64,000 nucleotides of DNA from Leptodontidium sp. MPI-SDFR-AT-0119 (lineage: Eukaryota; Ascomycota; Leotiomycetes; Helotiales; Leptodontidiaceae), in assembly GCA_020726505.1 (NCBI GenBank), contig JAHLEZ010000031.1, positions 310,001 through 374,000 of the forward strand, in the 5' to 3' direction. Below the pieces are notes generated by a model. It did no database searches and was not told where the DNA came from. It was given only the letters and a program-made list of their open reading frames with translations. The number at the start of each line of letters is the position of its first letter. Position 1 is the stretch's first letter. Positions 53,041 to 64,000 of the stretch are shown here, one piece after another. A program made the position numbers and the translations under genes.

Positions 53041-54261
53041 AAATTATTAAAGCTTCCTAGTCGCATACACGCGCCGACGTGGCTCCATAAAGGCATATAG
53101 AGGCTTTCTTACTACTGCCTTATACACGTATTAGTAGTATTTAAAAGCCCGTTAATAACCCTTAAATTATTAAAACCTCTTCGAAATCATTATATATATA
53201 CCTAAAACCGATAATATTACTTCTTAGGCTACCTGTGGACTGTAATTTAAAGGCGCGGAAAGATTAGGCGACATAATACTTATATTTGAATTTTTATACT
53301 AGCTTTATAGGCGCACTAAATATAGTAAACCCTAGCGCCCCTGCGATAGGCCATATTCTAAACCTCTAACTAAAGGCTCTAAAGCTCGAAAGCACCGCGA
53401 AAGAGGTTACAAAGACTTAGTTAAGCTAGTATTACGCTAATGTTGTAGCTTAAACAGTAGTAAACTTATAATTGTCTTTAATACTTAAGTCGACTGATAA
53501 TGCGTGGGCTATATTGACCTTAAAGTTATCGATAGATACTTAAATAAAAGGGACAAGTCTAGAAGAAGCTAGTCCACCTCCTTACCTGACGATTACAGAG
53601 ATATAACAGATTTACACAGTATAAGTTAAGAAGTACTAGTACACGCTTACTAAATAAACGAGCTAAAATAACAAATATATGGCTTTATATAATTAGCTCT
53701 TTAAAATAATAGACGATTCGCTTTTAGACTTTACGATTAAGGAACTAAAGGGCAAGAGCGAATTAAGTATATAAAAGCTAGTTAGTATACTTTAGCGCGA
53801 TATAGTACTATTAGAATCGTTAGTCCTTACTATAGTAGTTACGAAATACGAGAAGGTTTTAAGGGAGGCATATAAGGGAAAAGTTAACGTCAACTAGTAG
53901 ATAAAGGACTTCTTAAAGGCTTATAAGAATACTAAAGCGTATAATATACTTAAAGTTAAAGGTATTGTGACTTTGAAAAAGTAACTACGTGCGGTAGGAG
54001 CTCACATGTACTTTAACTAGGCAAATCCTATCCTTAATATAATTATACGCGACGACTAACTTAAAAAAGAGTATAGTTTTACTTTTAACGACTACATTTA
54101 GGTGCTCCCTAGTATAGACTAAAAGCACATTATATTTAGGAAGCTTAGGCGTTAAGGAGGGGGTAGTAATTAATACTTAACTCTTAAAGGAATAGACAAT
54201 AGTGTGTCGGGCGTAAGCTCTAGTAAATCTCGCTCTCGTGGCTAAGGTAACTTATACTTAT

Positions 54262-54415
54262 TGTGGTGGGGATGGCACGTGAGAGCTTGTCAGCTGACTT
54301 GACTACCCCTTTATATAGCCGGCTGCTAGCTATAGAGTTACATCTATAGAACATACACAACGAATACTACTTTTGGCTCTTTTGTCGATACGATTGGGGC
54401 TTTGTCCCCTTCACA
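54262..54415. repeat. Left LTR of TRIM-like element (154 bp)
   Basis: Starts TGTGGTGGGGATGGCACGTG and ends CCCCTTCACA. It is repeated at 55068-55220 with substitutions such as GTGGGGATGG to ATAGAGATAG, again G to A. It contains TATATAGCCGG, a possible TATA box. Confidence 0.9.
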
Positions 54416-55067
54416 TTTTAGTGACCTACGCAGGGAGTGTTAAGATGCGCGTGTGTATCTTTGGTCGAAGGCCCTTAAACACTTAGATCCTCTTCTCTTC
54501 GATTCGCAGTTAAGTTTAACGAAATATAAAGATATACCTCTCGTACACGATACCTTTGCACACGATGCCTTCGCACACGACGATACCTTTGCATACGATG
54601 CCTTCGTACTTGCCCGACGTACACTTCCTCTTCCGATACTCCTCTTTTCGTTGAGCACTCTTTGGCTCTTGCCAACTACACGATAACGATACCTTTAAAG
54701 AGCCATTAACTTGGTCTTCTCTGCCGAGCGGTATTATACCTTCTTTAATAGCCTCTGCGAGCTCTTCTTAACTTACCTCACTTCTACGACCACTTATCTC
54801 TTTCGATATACCTCTACAAGCTATCTCTTCGATTCTACATTACGTACGATATTTCTATACTTCGACGCTTCGTATACTTCAACATACACATACACGCACT
54901 TGACCCCCCTTTCGCCGAGGCATCCGAAGGACAGATAGGTTATTTATATGTCACTGGTTTTTATATGTAAATTATACTACAACTAAATGTTTAAATAATA
55001 TTAAGGATCGGGTTTAGGGTTAAATAGCTGCATAAGGGCGGGCAAAGCCTTTAAAGGGAAGGACGGA

Positions 55068-55220
55068 TGTGATAGAGATAGCACGTGAGAGCTTATTAGC
55101 TGACTTGACTACTCCTTTATATAGCCGGCTGCCAGCTGTAGAGTTGCATCTATAGAACATACATAACGAATACTACTTTTGGCTCTTTTGTCGATACGAT
55201 TGGGCTTTGTCCCCTTCACA
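55068..55220. repeat. Right LTR of TRIM-like element (153 bp)
   Basis: Second LTR copy, ending CCCCTTCACA and followed by TTATG. Confidence 0.9.
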
Positions 55221-58200
55221 TTATGTAATATAAATAGTAAGTACTTCTTTGAGCCGCTTAAGTATTAGAGACTACGTTATGTAGTTAATAAAACGACTAC
55301 TAAAAGCATAAAGTATATATTAAACGCTAACGAGGTAATTATAACTTATAAGAAGTTAGAGACTATAGACTTTAAGGAGCTTAAGGCCGCTATAGTTAAA
55401 GAAAGTTAAAAGTACGTTATAGTAATTAAAATTACTAGAGCTAATAGTATTAGCACCTTTAAACCTACTATTAACACTAAAATAGTCGATGCCGTTGTAC
55501 TTATAGGAAACAAAGACAAAGGCAAAGCTATATAAGAAGGGATAAGGAGTATTAATATAGCTGTACTTGACTTAAACCTCCTTAACGACATAATCTAAGA
55601 CGATACTCTTAACGCTAGTATTTATAGTATTATAAAGTTCTAACGTCACCCTCTATTAAATAGTACTTTAGTCGACAACTATAGCGCGATTCACTTAATT
55701 AATAGTATTAATAAACTAGTCCCTAGTAGCTTTAAACGTATTATAAAAAAATCAGTTAACGCGGGCACCTTAAGCTTAGCTATTATTAGTAAGGGTACAC
55801 GCGTTTTTAAGAACGTTATATATAGACTTGCCGGACTATACACTAGGGACTTAACACTATTTAATATGGCTATTATAAAGGGGTTTAATATTAATATTAT
55901 TTTCGAGAGCCTCCTCGTACAATCAGGGGTGTAATATAATAATACTAATACGACTTTGCGCGTAAGCAGTGCTAAAGAGAGTTATATAGTAAGAAACCTA
56001 TAGCGTAAGTAGAACCTTATAGTATTTAAATATAAGCCTATTAATAACTACTCGCGCTTCTTACGACTATATATATTTATAAAAACACGTAGATCTCCTA
56101 CTATAATGATGTACTTAATACTTAATAGACGACTATACCCTCTTAAGAAGTATACCTTTTAGTCAACCCGCCGGTTCTTACAGCCCTATAGTAATATAAT
56201 AGAAATATAGTACTTACGGGCTAGTCACCTTAGTAAAATAGCACTAGAAGCTCTTGTGAAGTATACCCGTAACATTTAAATCGACGGGATCACTAGTATT
56301 TAGTGTGAAAGTTATACTATAACATACTTAAACTAACGACTATTACGTAAAGAGTTAGACAATAAGTCGTTAAGACTGTTCTTTAGGGTCACATGGGACT
56401 TATTTAACTGCCTTATAAGTTACGATGACATAAGTTAGTTAATACTAATTAAGGACAAATATAATAAAAAGCTTTTTATATTTACACTAACGAGTAAAGC
56501 CAACGAGTCAATTATAAGAGTACTTAAAGTATTTAGGACATAGATTAGACGTTAATACAATTTAGCTATATATAAAGTCAAGTCTAATAACGACACGTCT
56601 GTAATTAACACAAGATACTAGACTTAGTACGACTAATAGGCGTTAAGTAATAGCATCGACTTAGAGTTTACTCTTATTTACACATATGAGCCAAATAGAG
56701 GTGTAAAAAGAGTTAGTAGGGAGCTAATTACTAAGGCCTTGAAAATAATAATAGGCGTTAATTTATTATTTAAGTTGTAGCCGGAGGCTGTTTTAATAGT
56801 TATATACTTTTATAATATGTCGCCACTAATTAAGAGAGCCAGCCATACTATCGCCAAACGAAGTGCTAGAGGTATAGTTTAAGCAGTATTTTCAGTGGTA
56901 TAATCTATATATAATAAAGAGGTTATTAGTCGATTTGAGACTTGACTAGAGTAACACTTATACGTATAACGCTAAAGCTTACGCGATGATTAAAGACCGA
57001 CAAGCTCTCTGTGACAAGAGAGGCTTTAAGGTTAACCCTAGGGGGCATGTTAGATACTTAGTTGGCTACTATATAACTAATATATATAGGGTCTAAATAC
57101 TTCAGTTAAAGCGTATAATATATACCCGAAACGTTATTTTTAATAAAGCATAGTTCTATAATAAGTAAGCAGTAGTCGGCTAACCACTATTAATACTTAA
57201 ATAAGTTATTAATATACTTATAGAGCCTAAGGCCGCTTAAGACGCTAAGTTAGCTATCGAACACGTAATAAACGAGTATATAAAGGCGAAAAATAGTACT
57301 AAATTAAATAAGCTACTATTTAACCTAATAGAAGTCGACGAAGTTTTTACGGAGGTAATCTTATATATAATTACTAAGGCGGGACTACTTATTTTACAAG
57401 AGTACTAAAATGAGATAATACTATTAAATTCACGAATTAATACGTTAAAGGACGATATAAAGCTTAATAAGGATAATATAAAAGTTCTAGTAATAATAAA
57501 AAGCCTAGGCACACTAAAATAGACTCGAAGCCAAACATAACGAAACGAATATATTAAGCCTAAGAGGAGTGCCTTAAGTGCGAAATAACTACGCTAAATT
57601 AAAGGTGCGTGTAAATTAATACTTTAAGTTATAATTTAAAGTAAAGTATAAGACAATTAGAGTTAATTACTGAACTAACTTAAAGTAACTAGTGTAAGTC
57701 TAAGAAGTGTATTATAGCACGAAAATACCTTGTTTAAGGAGGATTACGACGACGAGTTAAAGAGAGAATAATAACTCTTCCTAGAAAATATACTATTACA
57801 GATAATAATATAACCCTTATTAAACGAAACTATATCTTAAGAGACCTTAGACAAAGTATTATAAGCACCTAACTAAAGCTAACTAAACCTTGTCTCTTAA
57901 GTTCAACGAAGAAGGCGAGCTAGAAAGATAGTATAATTAAATAGATAGTCAAAGATAAGGCCGGGAGTATATTCCTTTATAATAAGGGAGCTCTTAAACG
58001 CCGAGTTTATAAACTAAAAAGACAAGAACTATACACAAATCGCATCTTTTACTATAACGTTTTAGAATAAAGACGTGACGTAAGAAGATAATAAAGGCTA
58101 TAGAATTATATATATTATTTTTATAGTTATAATTAGTAGTGAAACGATTAAAGTATAAGAAACTATAAGCTCTAAAATAATACAATTATATTAAGTAAAG

Positions 58201-60199
58201 CTTCTAATAGTACTAAAGTATTAGTAGAACTTAAACTAATACCCGTAAGGAGAACGCTTCTGAGAAGACGCACGTAAGGAGATAAAGAACCTCTAAGCTA
58301 AGAAATACTAGTATATTATACTTAGGGCAGACGCTAAAACGACGCTTATATTACTAAAATAAGTATTTACTTATAAAGTTAACTTAATTAGATAACTTAT
58401 ATATATACTAAATCGTGTATTATTACTAAGAGTAATTTATAAGAGGATGTTATTATATTTTTTACGTACGCCTCTATACTAGCGGCGAGGTCCTTTCGTG
58501 TTGCGATAGCCCTAGTAGCCTAATTTAACCTAGAAGTTAAGTAATACGACGTCGTAAACGCTTTTATTAATACAAAATAAGACGAACGAAGTGTACTTAT
58601 TTATTATTACCTTCTTAATAGTTTTAAGTAGCCCGGTATAGTTATAGAGATTAATAGAGCCCTATATAGCCTACGCGACTTCCTAGCCCTATAGTATAGC
58701 GACTTCTCAGTTACACTTAAAAGCCTTAATTTAAAGCTACTTATGAAAAAGCCTTATATATTTATAAACGACAAGTATATAGTATTTATAGCCTTTTACG
58801 TAAACGATATATAAGTATTATACTACAAGTTAAACCTTACTATAACGGCCAAAATTACTAATAGCTTTAATAAAGCTTACGAGTTAATTATAATAAGTAA
58901 CGTAAAGTAGTTTCTAAGGGTACAAATTATATAAGACAAATATACGAAAACAGTCACGTTAGTCCACGACATATATATAAAGAAGGTAGCTTAGAAATTC
59001 AGCTTAGTAGATAGCAACTGCCTAAGCACTCCTCTACCGTACTACGACCTAGTCAAAAACACTAATAAAGCGACGAAGGCACAAATTAAGAAGTATTAAG
59101 AAAAGGTCAGATTTGTCTTATACACGGCTGTTATAATTAAACCGGACGTAGCTTTTATAATTTTATAATTGTCGTAATTCTTAATAAACCTAAGCCAGAA
59201 GTACTTATAAGCTATTAATTAAATAATACGTTATTTATATAGTACACGCTTCTTAGGGATCGTTTATAGCTATTAATAGCGCGAAACGCAGCTTATAATA
59301 ACGTTTAATACCTCTTTCGCAAATGATTTAAAAACTAAGCGTTTTTTTATAAGGGCTTATTATTCTTTTGTTTAAGGGTATTATATTATAGAAAGTATTT
59401 AGGCAGGACATAATTACTACCTCGACTACAGAAGTTGAGCTCTTAGGAGTAAAGCGAACTATAAAAGAGGTTATAATATTATAAAGGCTCTTTAGAGAAA
59501 TGTACCTTAATATAAAGTGCCCTTAAAATATCTTTTACGACAATTAATAAACGATTAAACTTATAATTAAAGAAAACTAGCGTATATTAACTAAGCTTAA
59601 GCACGTTAATATTTAAAATATATAATTACACTAAGAGTACTAAAAAGGCAGTTTTAAGGTTACGTATCTGCCTAATAGTGAGATGTACGCTAATACCTTA
59701 CTAAAAACCTCTTACGCTAGAAGTTTAAGACTTTTGTCGTATTACTTAACTTATAAAATACTAGGGCGTTAGTAGAAGAGCTTAATTAAAGCTTATACCT
59801 TATTATAAAACACACTCTTTTGTTTTCCTTTGTAATTTTCAAGGTAGTATAGTTACTTTAAGTATAATCTTTTTAAGATATTAAGGGCAAGAATTTTATT
59901 TCGGCTAATACTATAATTAAACTAACTTAAACTAAACTAAACAAACTTAAATTATAATTAAACTAACGTAAAAACAAATATATAAGGGCTTATTCTTAAG
60001 TTACTTATAAGGTTACAAATTATACTTTAAAAGGCCACGTTCTTAAGTCGCTATTAGTCGCGAACTAAACTACTAATAAGTCCACTAACTTACTAAGGAG
60101 CTCCTTAATACGGCGGCGGCGGGCAGCCACATCACTAGTAACAGTACTAGCACTAACACCACGCACAAGTAAAAGGATTAAGCGGGGGGTGGCTAAGGC

Positions 60200-60383
60200 T
60201 AGGGTAGCGGGGGCGGCGGCTAAGCCAAAGTTAATACGTTTGAAGTCTATTTACGAAGACAAGGTGAATATACTAGGTAGTACAGTAACTAAAGCGGCAG
60301 CTGGGGCGGCGGCTGAGCCTATTAGTATACTTAAAGTATATTTTACAAAGACAAGGTAAATATACTAGGGGTAGTAATTACTT
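60200..60383. repeat. 92-bp tandem duplication, two units
   Basis: GGGCGGCGGCTAAGCC (60211) recurs as GGGCGGCGGCTGAGCC (60303), and ACAAGGTGAATATACTAGG (60259) as ACAAGGTAAATATACTAGG (60351), both 92 bp apart. The region between copia Pol and the 3' LTR (59,900-61,370) is otherwise without recognisable genes but holds GC-rich patches (60,100-60,340, 60,640-61,000, 61,080-61,120). Confidence 0.8.
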
Positions 60384-61380
60384 CTCAGACTAAAGCCCGG
60401 AGACGTTTTAATTATTATTTAGAATTAGCCAACTTTAAAAATACAAGAACTAAAGTAAAACTTACATAAGTGTGATTAACACCGCGCTTCTCTTTCACAA
60501 AGGCCGCAAAAGCGACCGTAACATTAGGCCTAATAAGACCGGCACAACTATGATTTTAACCGTGGCACTGTAAGCACTATACTAAGCTAATTACACTTTA
60601 GTAAATACTAACAGGGAGAGTACCCTTTAAGGCAGCTTTTATATATGTTGGTCCACAGGTCCCTGCATGAGTATACTTCGGTCTGGAAAAGGGGGTGCGG
60701 GTCAAAGTCAGGGGTCAGAGCTTAGCCGGACTGGTTTCGGTAGAGATTCGGTGGTGTTTCGTAGTATATAGTCTGGCTCTCCTCGCACTCTTTTAGAAAA
60801 TACACAGATTTTGAACTATACATTTATTACTCTGTCGCCATACTCGCATTGGAATATATTCACACATGCGGCGTGGTACATGAACCGGTACTGCACCGAT
60901 AATATATACTAGGCAGGGAACCTCCCTATTAGCACTTACCTCAGCGCGACGGCGAGGGGTAACTAAGGCGGGGGCAGGGGCGGGCGAGGGGGTGCGGGGG
61001 TGAACCGCAAGTTATTATAATATATTAAAACTATTCTTAAAAGAACAAAGAACACAAGGGAAACTTATACTTCTTATTACACGAGCAGCGGCGGCGTTAG
61101 TGGCGCGGGCGGCTTTAGTAGCCTTTTAGTAAGACAAAACACGAGTTATTTTAAAGTATAATACGCTTGAAAAGGGAAGTTACGATGGGGGGGCACCTGC
61201 TTATATACTCACGCCTACTTGTTTAGTACATTTACTTTGGCTATTACTTATCATTTTCCTTTACTATCTGTCGCTTTTATATTATTAGTTATATATTATA
61301 TATCGATTTCCTATTATCTATTATGTTTATTAAGTACTTGTTTACTTCGCTAAAGCTTAATATTGTCCTTGGCGAGGGAG

Positions 61381-61745
61381 TGTATTGTACAGGTTATAGT
61401 TGTTGGAAATCATGTGATCCAAGAATCACGTGGATACCGAAGGCTCTAGAAGCCTTGATTTGTAAACACATGGAAAGCTGTCGAAGCTTTCTCTCATGTA
61501 TATAAACCTACTCTCACTCTGCCTTTAGAAGAGTGAGGCATGCAAATAGTCAAAATGTGACAATAGTAGGCCGGCTAAGCGAGCCCAATCAAAGGCACTA
61601 TAGCTAAAGCGCCCGCGACCTCCATATTTAGGGAGCTCGAATAGACTATACGTAGATAGACAACAAACAATTACACTACTGCGCATACCTCAATAATACG
61701 TCAAATTCGCCTCTGTGGAGCCTCTAGGCGTGCTCTTGCACGACA
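61381..61745 (+). repeat. 3' LTR of copia element 2, split by a solo LTR
   Basis: Starts TGTATTGTACAGG (61381), is interrupted at 61401-61562, resumes AGGCCGGCTAAGC and ends CTTGCACGACA at 61745. It is followed by ACTAG. Confidence 0.85.
61401..61562. repeat. Solo LTR (162 bp) with duplication ATAGT
   Basis: Starts TGTTGGAAATCATGTG and ends CAAAATGTGACA. ATAGT lies at 61396-61400 and 61563-61567. It is nearly identical to 63573-63734. It contains several short hairpins (AAGGCTCTAGAAGCCTT; GAAAGCTGTCGAAGCTTTC). Solo LTRs arise by recombination between the two LTRs of an element. Confidence 0.92.
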
Positions 61746-63572
61746 ACTAGTTACGGGTATTATAACGAATTTAAGATATTAAGTTTAATACTAGCTAAGC
61801 GGGCTAGAGACGGATCACATTCAGTGCTAGTTCGCGACTATCACTAAGGGTCGCTATAATTAATACCCCCGCTAGAGAAATGGACTTTTAAATCGTGGTC
61901 GCAAATATCCCGTTTCTAGTTTACTTATAGTAATTAAATATACTTAATACGTAATATAAAAACCTGCGCAATATCTTGATTTAAGGCAATAAGAAGCACT
62001 TAATTATACGGAAGTATAAGCATCTATGGCTACTTTTGGATTAATATCGTTAATTATTAGACACTTCGACTAGAACAATAATTGTATATTACTTAATTAA
62101 GCCAGAAATACGTCGGCTTTATAAGCGTTTCGGGCACCCTTTAGTAAGGCGCCTATAGCACTTACTAGACTAAGCTGGCCATAAGCATGACTCGGACGTT
62201 ATATTAAGGGTCAAGGATATAAGAATACTAGCCATATGCGAGCCTAATAACCGATGCGAGCCTTTGATACAAAGCTAGTAACTTGATATAAAGCTAATAA
62301 CCGATGCGAGCCTTTGATACTCAAAGTAGTTATATAGACCTAGAAATGCCCCCTCAATAGAATCATCATTCACACCATCATTCTTTATTTCACAAAGGAA
62401 ATATGTAAGTACTGCTAAAAACACGTAGATACTCTGCATAAGTTCCACTTTAAGTTATAAGACGACGTCGACTTTAATTATATAGTCTACGTCAATATCA
62501 CAATATTTAAAGAACGATATGCCCTTTATATAATAAATAAGGCAACGGGTTTTAGTGCGGCGAAACTACTTTAAAAGGCCCCCGGTTCGGCTATAGCTCA
62601 GGCTACTTTTAACGTATTTAAGTTAATATAAATTAACACTTACTTTAGGCTCCTAGACTTCGTCGTGTATAATTATAGTATTAATTTTAATTCTAAGGAG
62701 TTTCGGAGTGTACTTAAATCTATAAGTAATACCCTTAGGTTAGTACTTGTAAAGGCACACTATTTAATTAGTAAAGTTAAGCGATACTATCGCTTACTAC
62801 GCTGTGCTTATAAAATCGTTATAGAAGAGTACTTTAAGTTAAGTGACAAGGACTAATTATAAATAGTAATAAAAGTAGTAAACAATATAGCTAGACTTAA
62901 TAGGCTTATCTTTATATTACTTGTTTTTGGCACATACCTTAAAATAATAAAGTTAGACCTCTTAAATCTGTTAGTCGAGTAATATGTAACTATAATTAAG
63001 AAAGTTATAAAGGAGGTATAGAAAATCTATATTACGCGTAAAGTAAACAATACGTTAGTTATACGAAATAGCCCTAGAACTACTTATATTTACAATCTTT
63101 ACCTTAATAATTAAGTTCTAATGTATTAAGAGGGTAAAAAATAGACAGGACCTTATAATTTCTTAAGTATTAAGGGGGAATTATATAAAATTAATATAAG
63201 AAATAAGAAAATATATACGTTTTAATAGACGATAGTTTGTTCCTTTAAAATAAACACCTTTAATATTAAATAACAAAAAGAAAACGCCACTAATATAACA
63301 CTAAATCTACCTTAAATCGCTATTTAAATTCTATTTATAAAATACTTCTTAGATTTATTAACTATTAATAACGATTATAATATTAAAGTGTTTTTAATTA
63401 AGAAAGAGACGAGAGACTAAGAGTTATTTATTAAACTTTAAGTTAAAGGGAAGATTATAATACTTAAGTTATTATTTTAATAGTCCCGAAGGACGGAATA
63501 TAAAGCACTTATTAAAAGGGGTGTTTTTGTGCTTATTTATAAGGACGACCTTAGAGTAAGAGGCCACTGTAT
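61746..63572 (+). pseudogene. Old retroelement, protease to integrase (3' piece)
   Basis: The frame interrupted at 52830 continues here. The rest of the protease region (VVANIPFLVYL near 61,890) is followed by a GAG-pre-integrase-like block (YLIKPEIRRLYKRFGHPLVRR near 62,095-62,155). The integrase core runs about 62,400-63,240: VYNYSINFNSKEFRSVLKSI, VKAHYLISKVKRYYRLLRCAY, IARLNRLIFILLVFGTYL, then GPYNFLSIKGELYKI. A later segment (KALIKRGVFVLIYKDD) marks the approach to reverse transcriptase. The frame is then cut by the LTR at 63573. The pattern fits a fungal LTR-retrotransposon polyprotein with integrase before reverse transcriptase. Confidence 0.65.
62246..62325. repeat. Short direct repeat in the old retroelement
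   Basis: AATAACCGATGCGAGCCTTT occurs at about 62247 and again at about 62298, about 51 bp apart, between the pre-integrase block and the integrase core. It is probably a local duplication. Confidence 0.75.
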
Positions 63573-63734
63573 TGTTGGAAATCATGTGATCCAAGAATCA
63601 CGTGGATGCCGAAGGCTCTAAAAGCCTTGATTTGTCAACACATGGAAAGCTCTCGAAGCTTTCCCTCATGTATATAAACTTACTCTCACTCTGCCTTTAG
63701 AAGAGTGAGGCATGTAAATAGTCAAAATGTGACA
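63573..63734 (+). repeat. LTR (162 bp) of an element extending beyond the window
   Basis: Starts TGTTGGAAATCATGTG and ends AAATGTGACA, nearly identical to the solo LTR at 61401-61562. The 5-bp flanks of this copy do not match each other, so it is not a solo LTR. It is probably the 5' LTR of an element that continues to the right. Confidence 0.8.
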
Positions 63735-64000
63735 TAGTAGCAATTCGAGTAAGATCTCTTCTTTCTCTATATGCTCTCCTGGTAGAGCTCCTTATCGTCA
63801 ACTAAAGCCGTGATTCCCTACGATAACAGGAGACCTATTCAGTCGCAAGAGGACTTCCATCTTTAAACTAGTAGGAGTCGGTCTCCTAGAGAAATAAGAA
63901 CCGGAGGAACAGCTACCTCGTTAAATATAAGCAAAGACGAATGAATAGAAGAGCTAGAGCCACAGAGCCTGTGCCAAAGCCAGAGTTAGCCATGTTAGAA
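63735..64000 (+). mobile_element. Start of the interior of the element at the right edge
   Basis: The sequence after the LTR begins TAGTAGCAATTCGAG, possibly a RIP-altered primer-binding site, and becomes purine-rich with a Gln/Arg/Glu-rich plus-strand frame near 63,840-64,000 that may be the start of Gag. The window ends before any diagnostic domain. Confidence 0.5.

Larger units (their letters stand above)
54262..55220. mobile_element. TRIM-like non-autonomous LTR element (959 bp)
   Basis: Two directly repeated LTRs of 153-154 bp enclose 652 bp without coding capacity. A purine tract (AAAGGGAAGGACGGA) precedes the right LTR. The left flank ends TTAT and the right flank begins TTAT, a probable 4-5 bp target duplication. 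The interior starts TTTTAGTGACCTACGC, possibly its primer-binding site, and contains short tandem repeats at 54549-54605 (CACACGATGCCTT units). Small LTR elements without genes of this type are known as TRIM or SMART. It sits inside copia element 2. Confidence 0.85.
53050..59800 (+). pseudogene. Copia polyprotein, RIP-degraded
   Basis: Reading through stops gives copia Pol motifs in order. A post-integrase block reads AYAMIKDRQALCDKRGFKVN then RGHVRYLVGYY (56,975-57,060). Reverse transcriptase shows YDVVNAFINTKQDER near 58,545-58,590 and YVND at 58797-58808, where YVDD is expected and the change is one G to A. Then follow the segment KFSLVDSNCLSTPLPYYDLV (58,990-59,050) and an RNase H start (FNTSFANDLKTKRFF near 59,305-59,345). 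Gag precedes and is interrupted by the TRIM-like element. The protein relates to, but is clearly distinct from, that of copia 1. Confidence 0.8.
52831..61745 (+). mobile_element. RIP-degraded Ty1/copia element (copia 2) with nested insertions
   Basis: LTRs at 52831-53027 and 61381-61745, a 5-bp duplication ACTAG, a primer-binding site at 53028 and a purine tract (GGCGAGGGAG) before the 3' LTR define the element. It contains a TRIM-like element (54262-55220), and its 3' LTR is split by a solo LTR (61401-61562). Without these it would be about 7.8 kb, longer than copia 1. The extra length lies mainly in 59,900-61,370, where GC-rich sequence and a 92-bp tandem duplication occur. Confidence 0.88.

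Noticed and set aside
54440..54938. Short frames within the TRIM-like element
   Set aside because: They derive from a short tandem repeat and AT-rich interior. Both strands are open to the same degree and there are no conserved motifs.
52840..61750. LTR boundary of copia 2 at TGGTAGGCC (52845 / 61564)
   Set aside because: Flanking five bases do not match there. Extending the LTR to 52831 and 61381, across the inserted solo LTR, gives the matching duplication ACTAG.

Overview
The window reads as nuclear DNA of a filamentous ascomycete (Pezizomycotina). The evidence is short GT-AG introns of 44 to 49 bases, HET-domain, BTB and WD40 genes of the kind fungi use in non-self recognition, fungal Ty1/copia, Tad-like LINE, pogo/Fot1 and hAT elements, and long stretches that look mutated by RIP (repeat-induced point mutation). 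In those stretches Gln and Trp codons are turned into TAA, TAG or TGA, and CpA/TpG is replaced by TpA. No bacterial genes, CRISPR arrays, rRNA or tRNA genes were seen. No statistics or database searches could be run; family names rest on motifs read by eye.

Layout. Positions 1-12,200 are an AT-rich block of RIP-degraded repeats: a pogo-type transposase remnant, two abutting LINE 3' ends on the minus strand, a ~255-bp tandem repeat, and coding remnants of unknown origin. Positions 12,200-37,150 are a gene-bearing island of more normal composition. It holds a HET-domain gene broken by a complete hAT transposon (8-bp target duplication), a BTB-domain gene broken by a complete, un-RIPped Ty1/copia element with identical LTRs (5-bp target duplication), truncated fungal gene pieces (WD40 tail, SET fragment, conserved hypotheticals), one intact small gene, and one very large five-exon gene (about 2,134 codons) that joins several fungal modules around a seven-blade WD40 propeller and ends in two membrane segments. 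Positions 37,150-64,000 are again repeats: a 147-bp MITE, a RIP-degraded Tad-like LINE, an unknown minus-strand remnant, a second MITE, a LINE 3' end preceded by a large inverted duplication, a pogo element with 84-bp perfect terminal inverted repeats, and a nest of LTR elements.

The nest at 51.8-64 kb can be ordered from target duplications. An old retroelement (pieces at 52,072-52,830 and 61,746-63,572) was hit by a copia element (52,831-61,745, duplication ACTAG). That copia element then received a 959-bp TRIM-like element (54,262-55,220) and, inside its 3' LTR, a solo LTR of another family (61,401-61,562, duplication ATAGT). A further LTR of that last family starts at 63,573 and its element runs off the window.

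How the genes relate: the island looks like a graveyard plus one survivor of a fungal recognition or signalling gene cluster. HET, BTB and WD40 genes lie close together, most are broken by point changes or transposons, and the large WD40 composite gene remains open. A role in recognition is inferred only from domain content.
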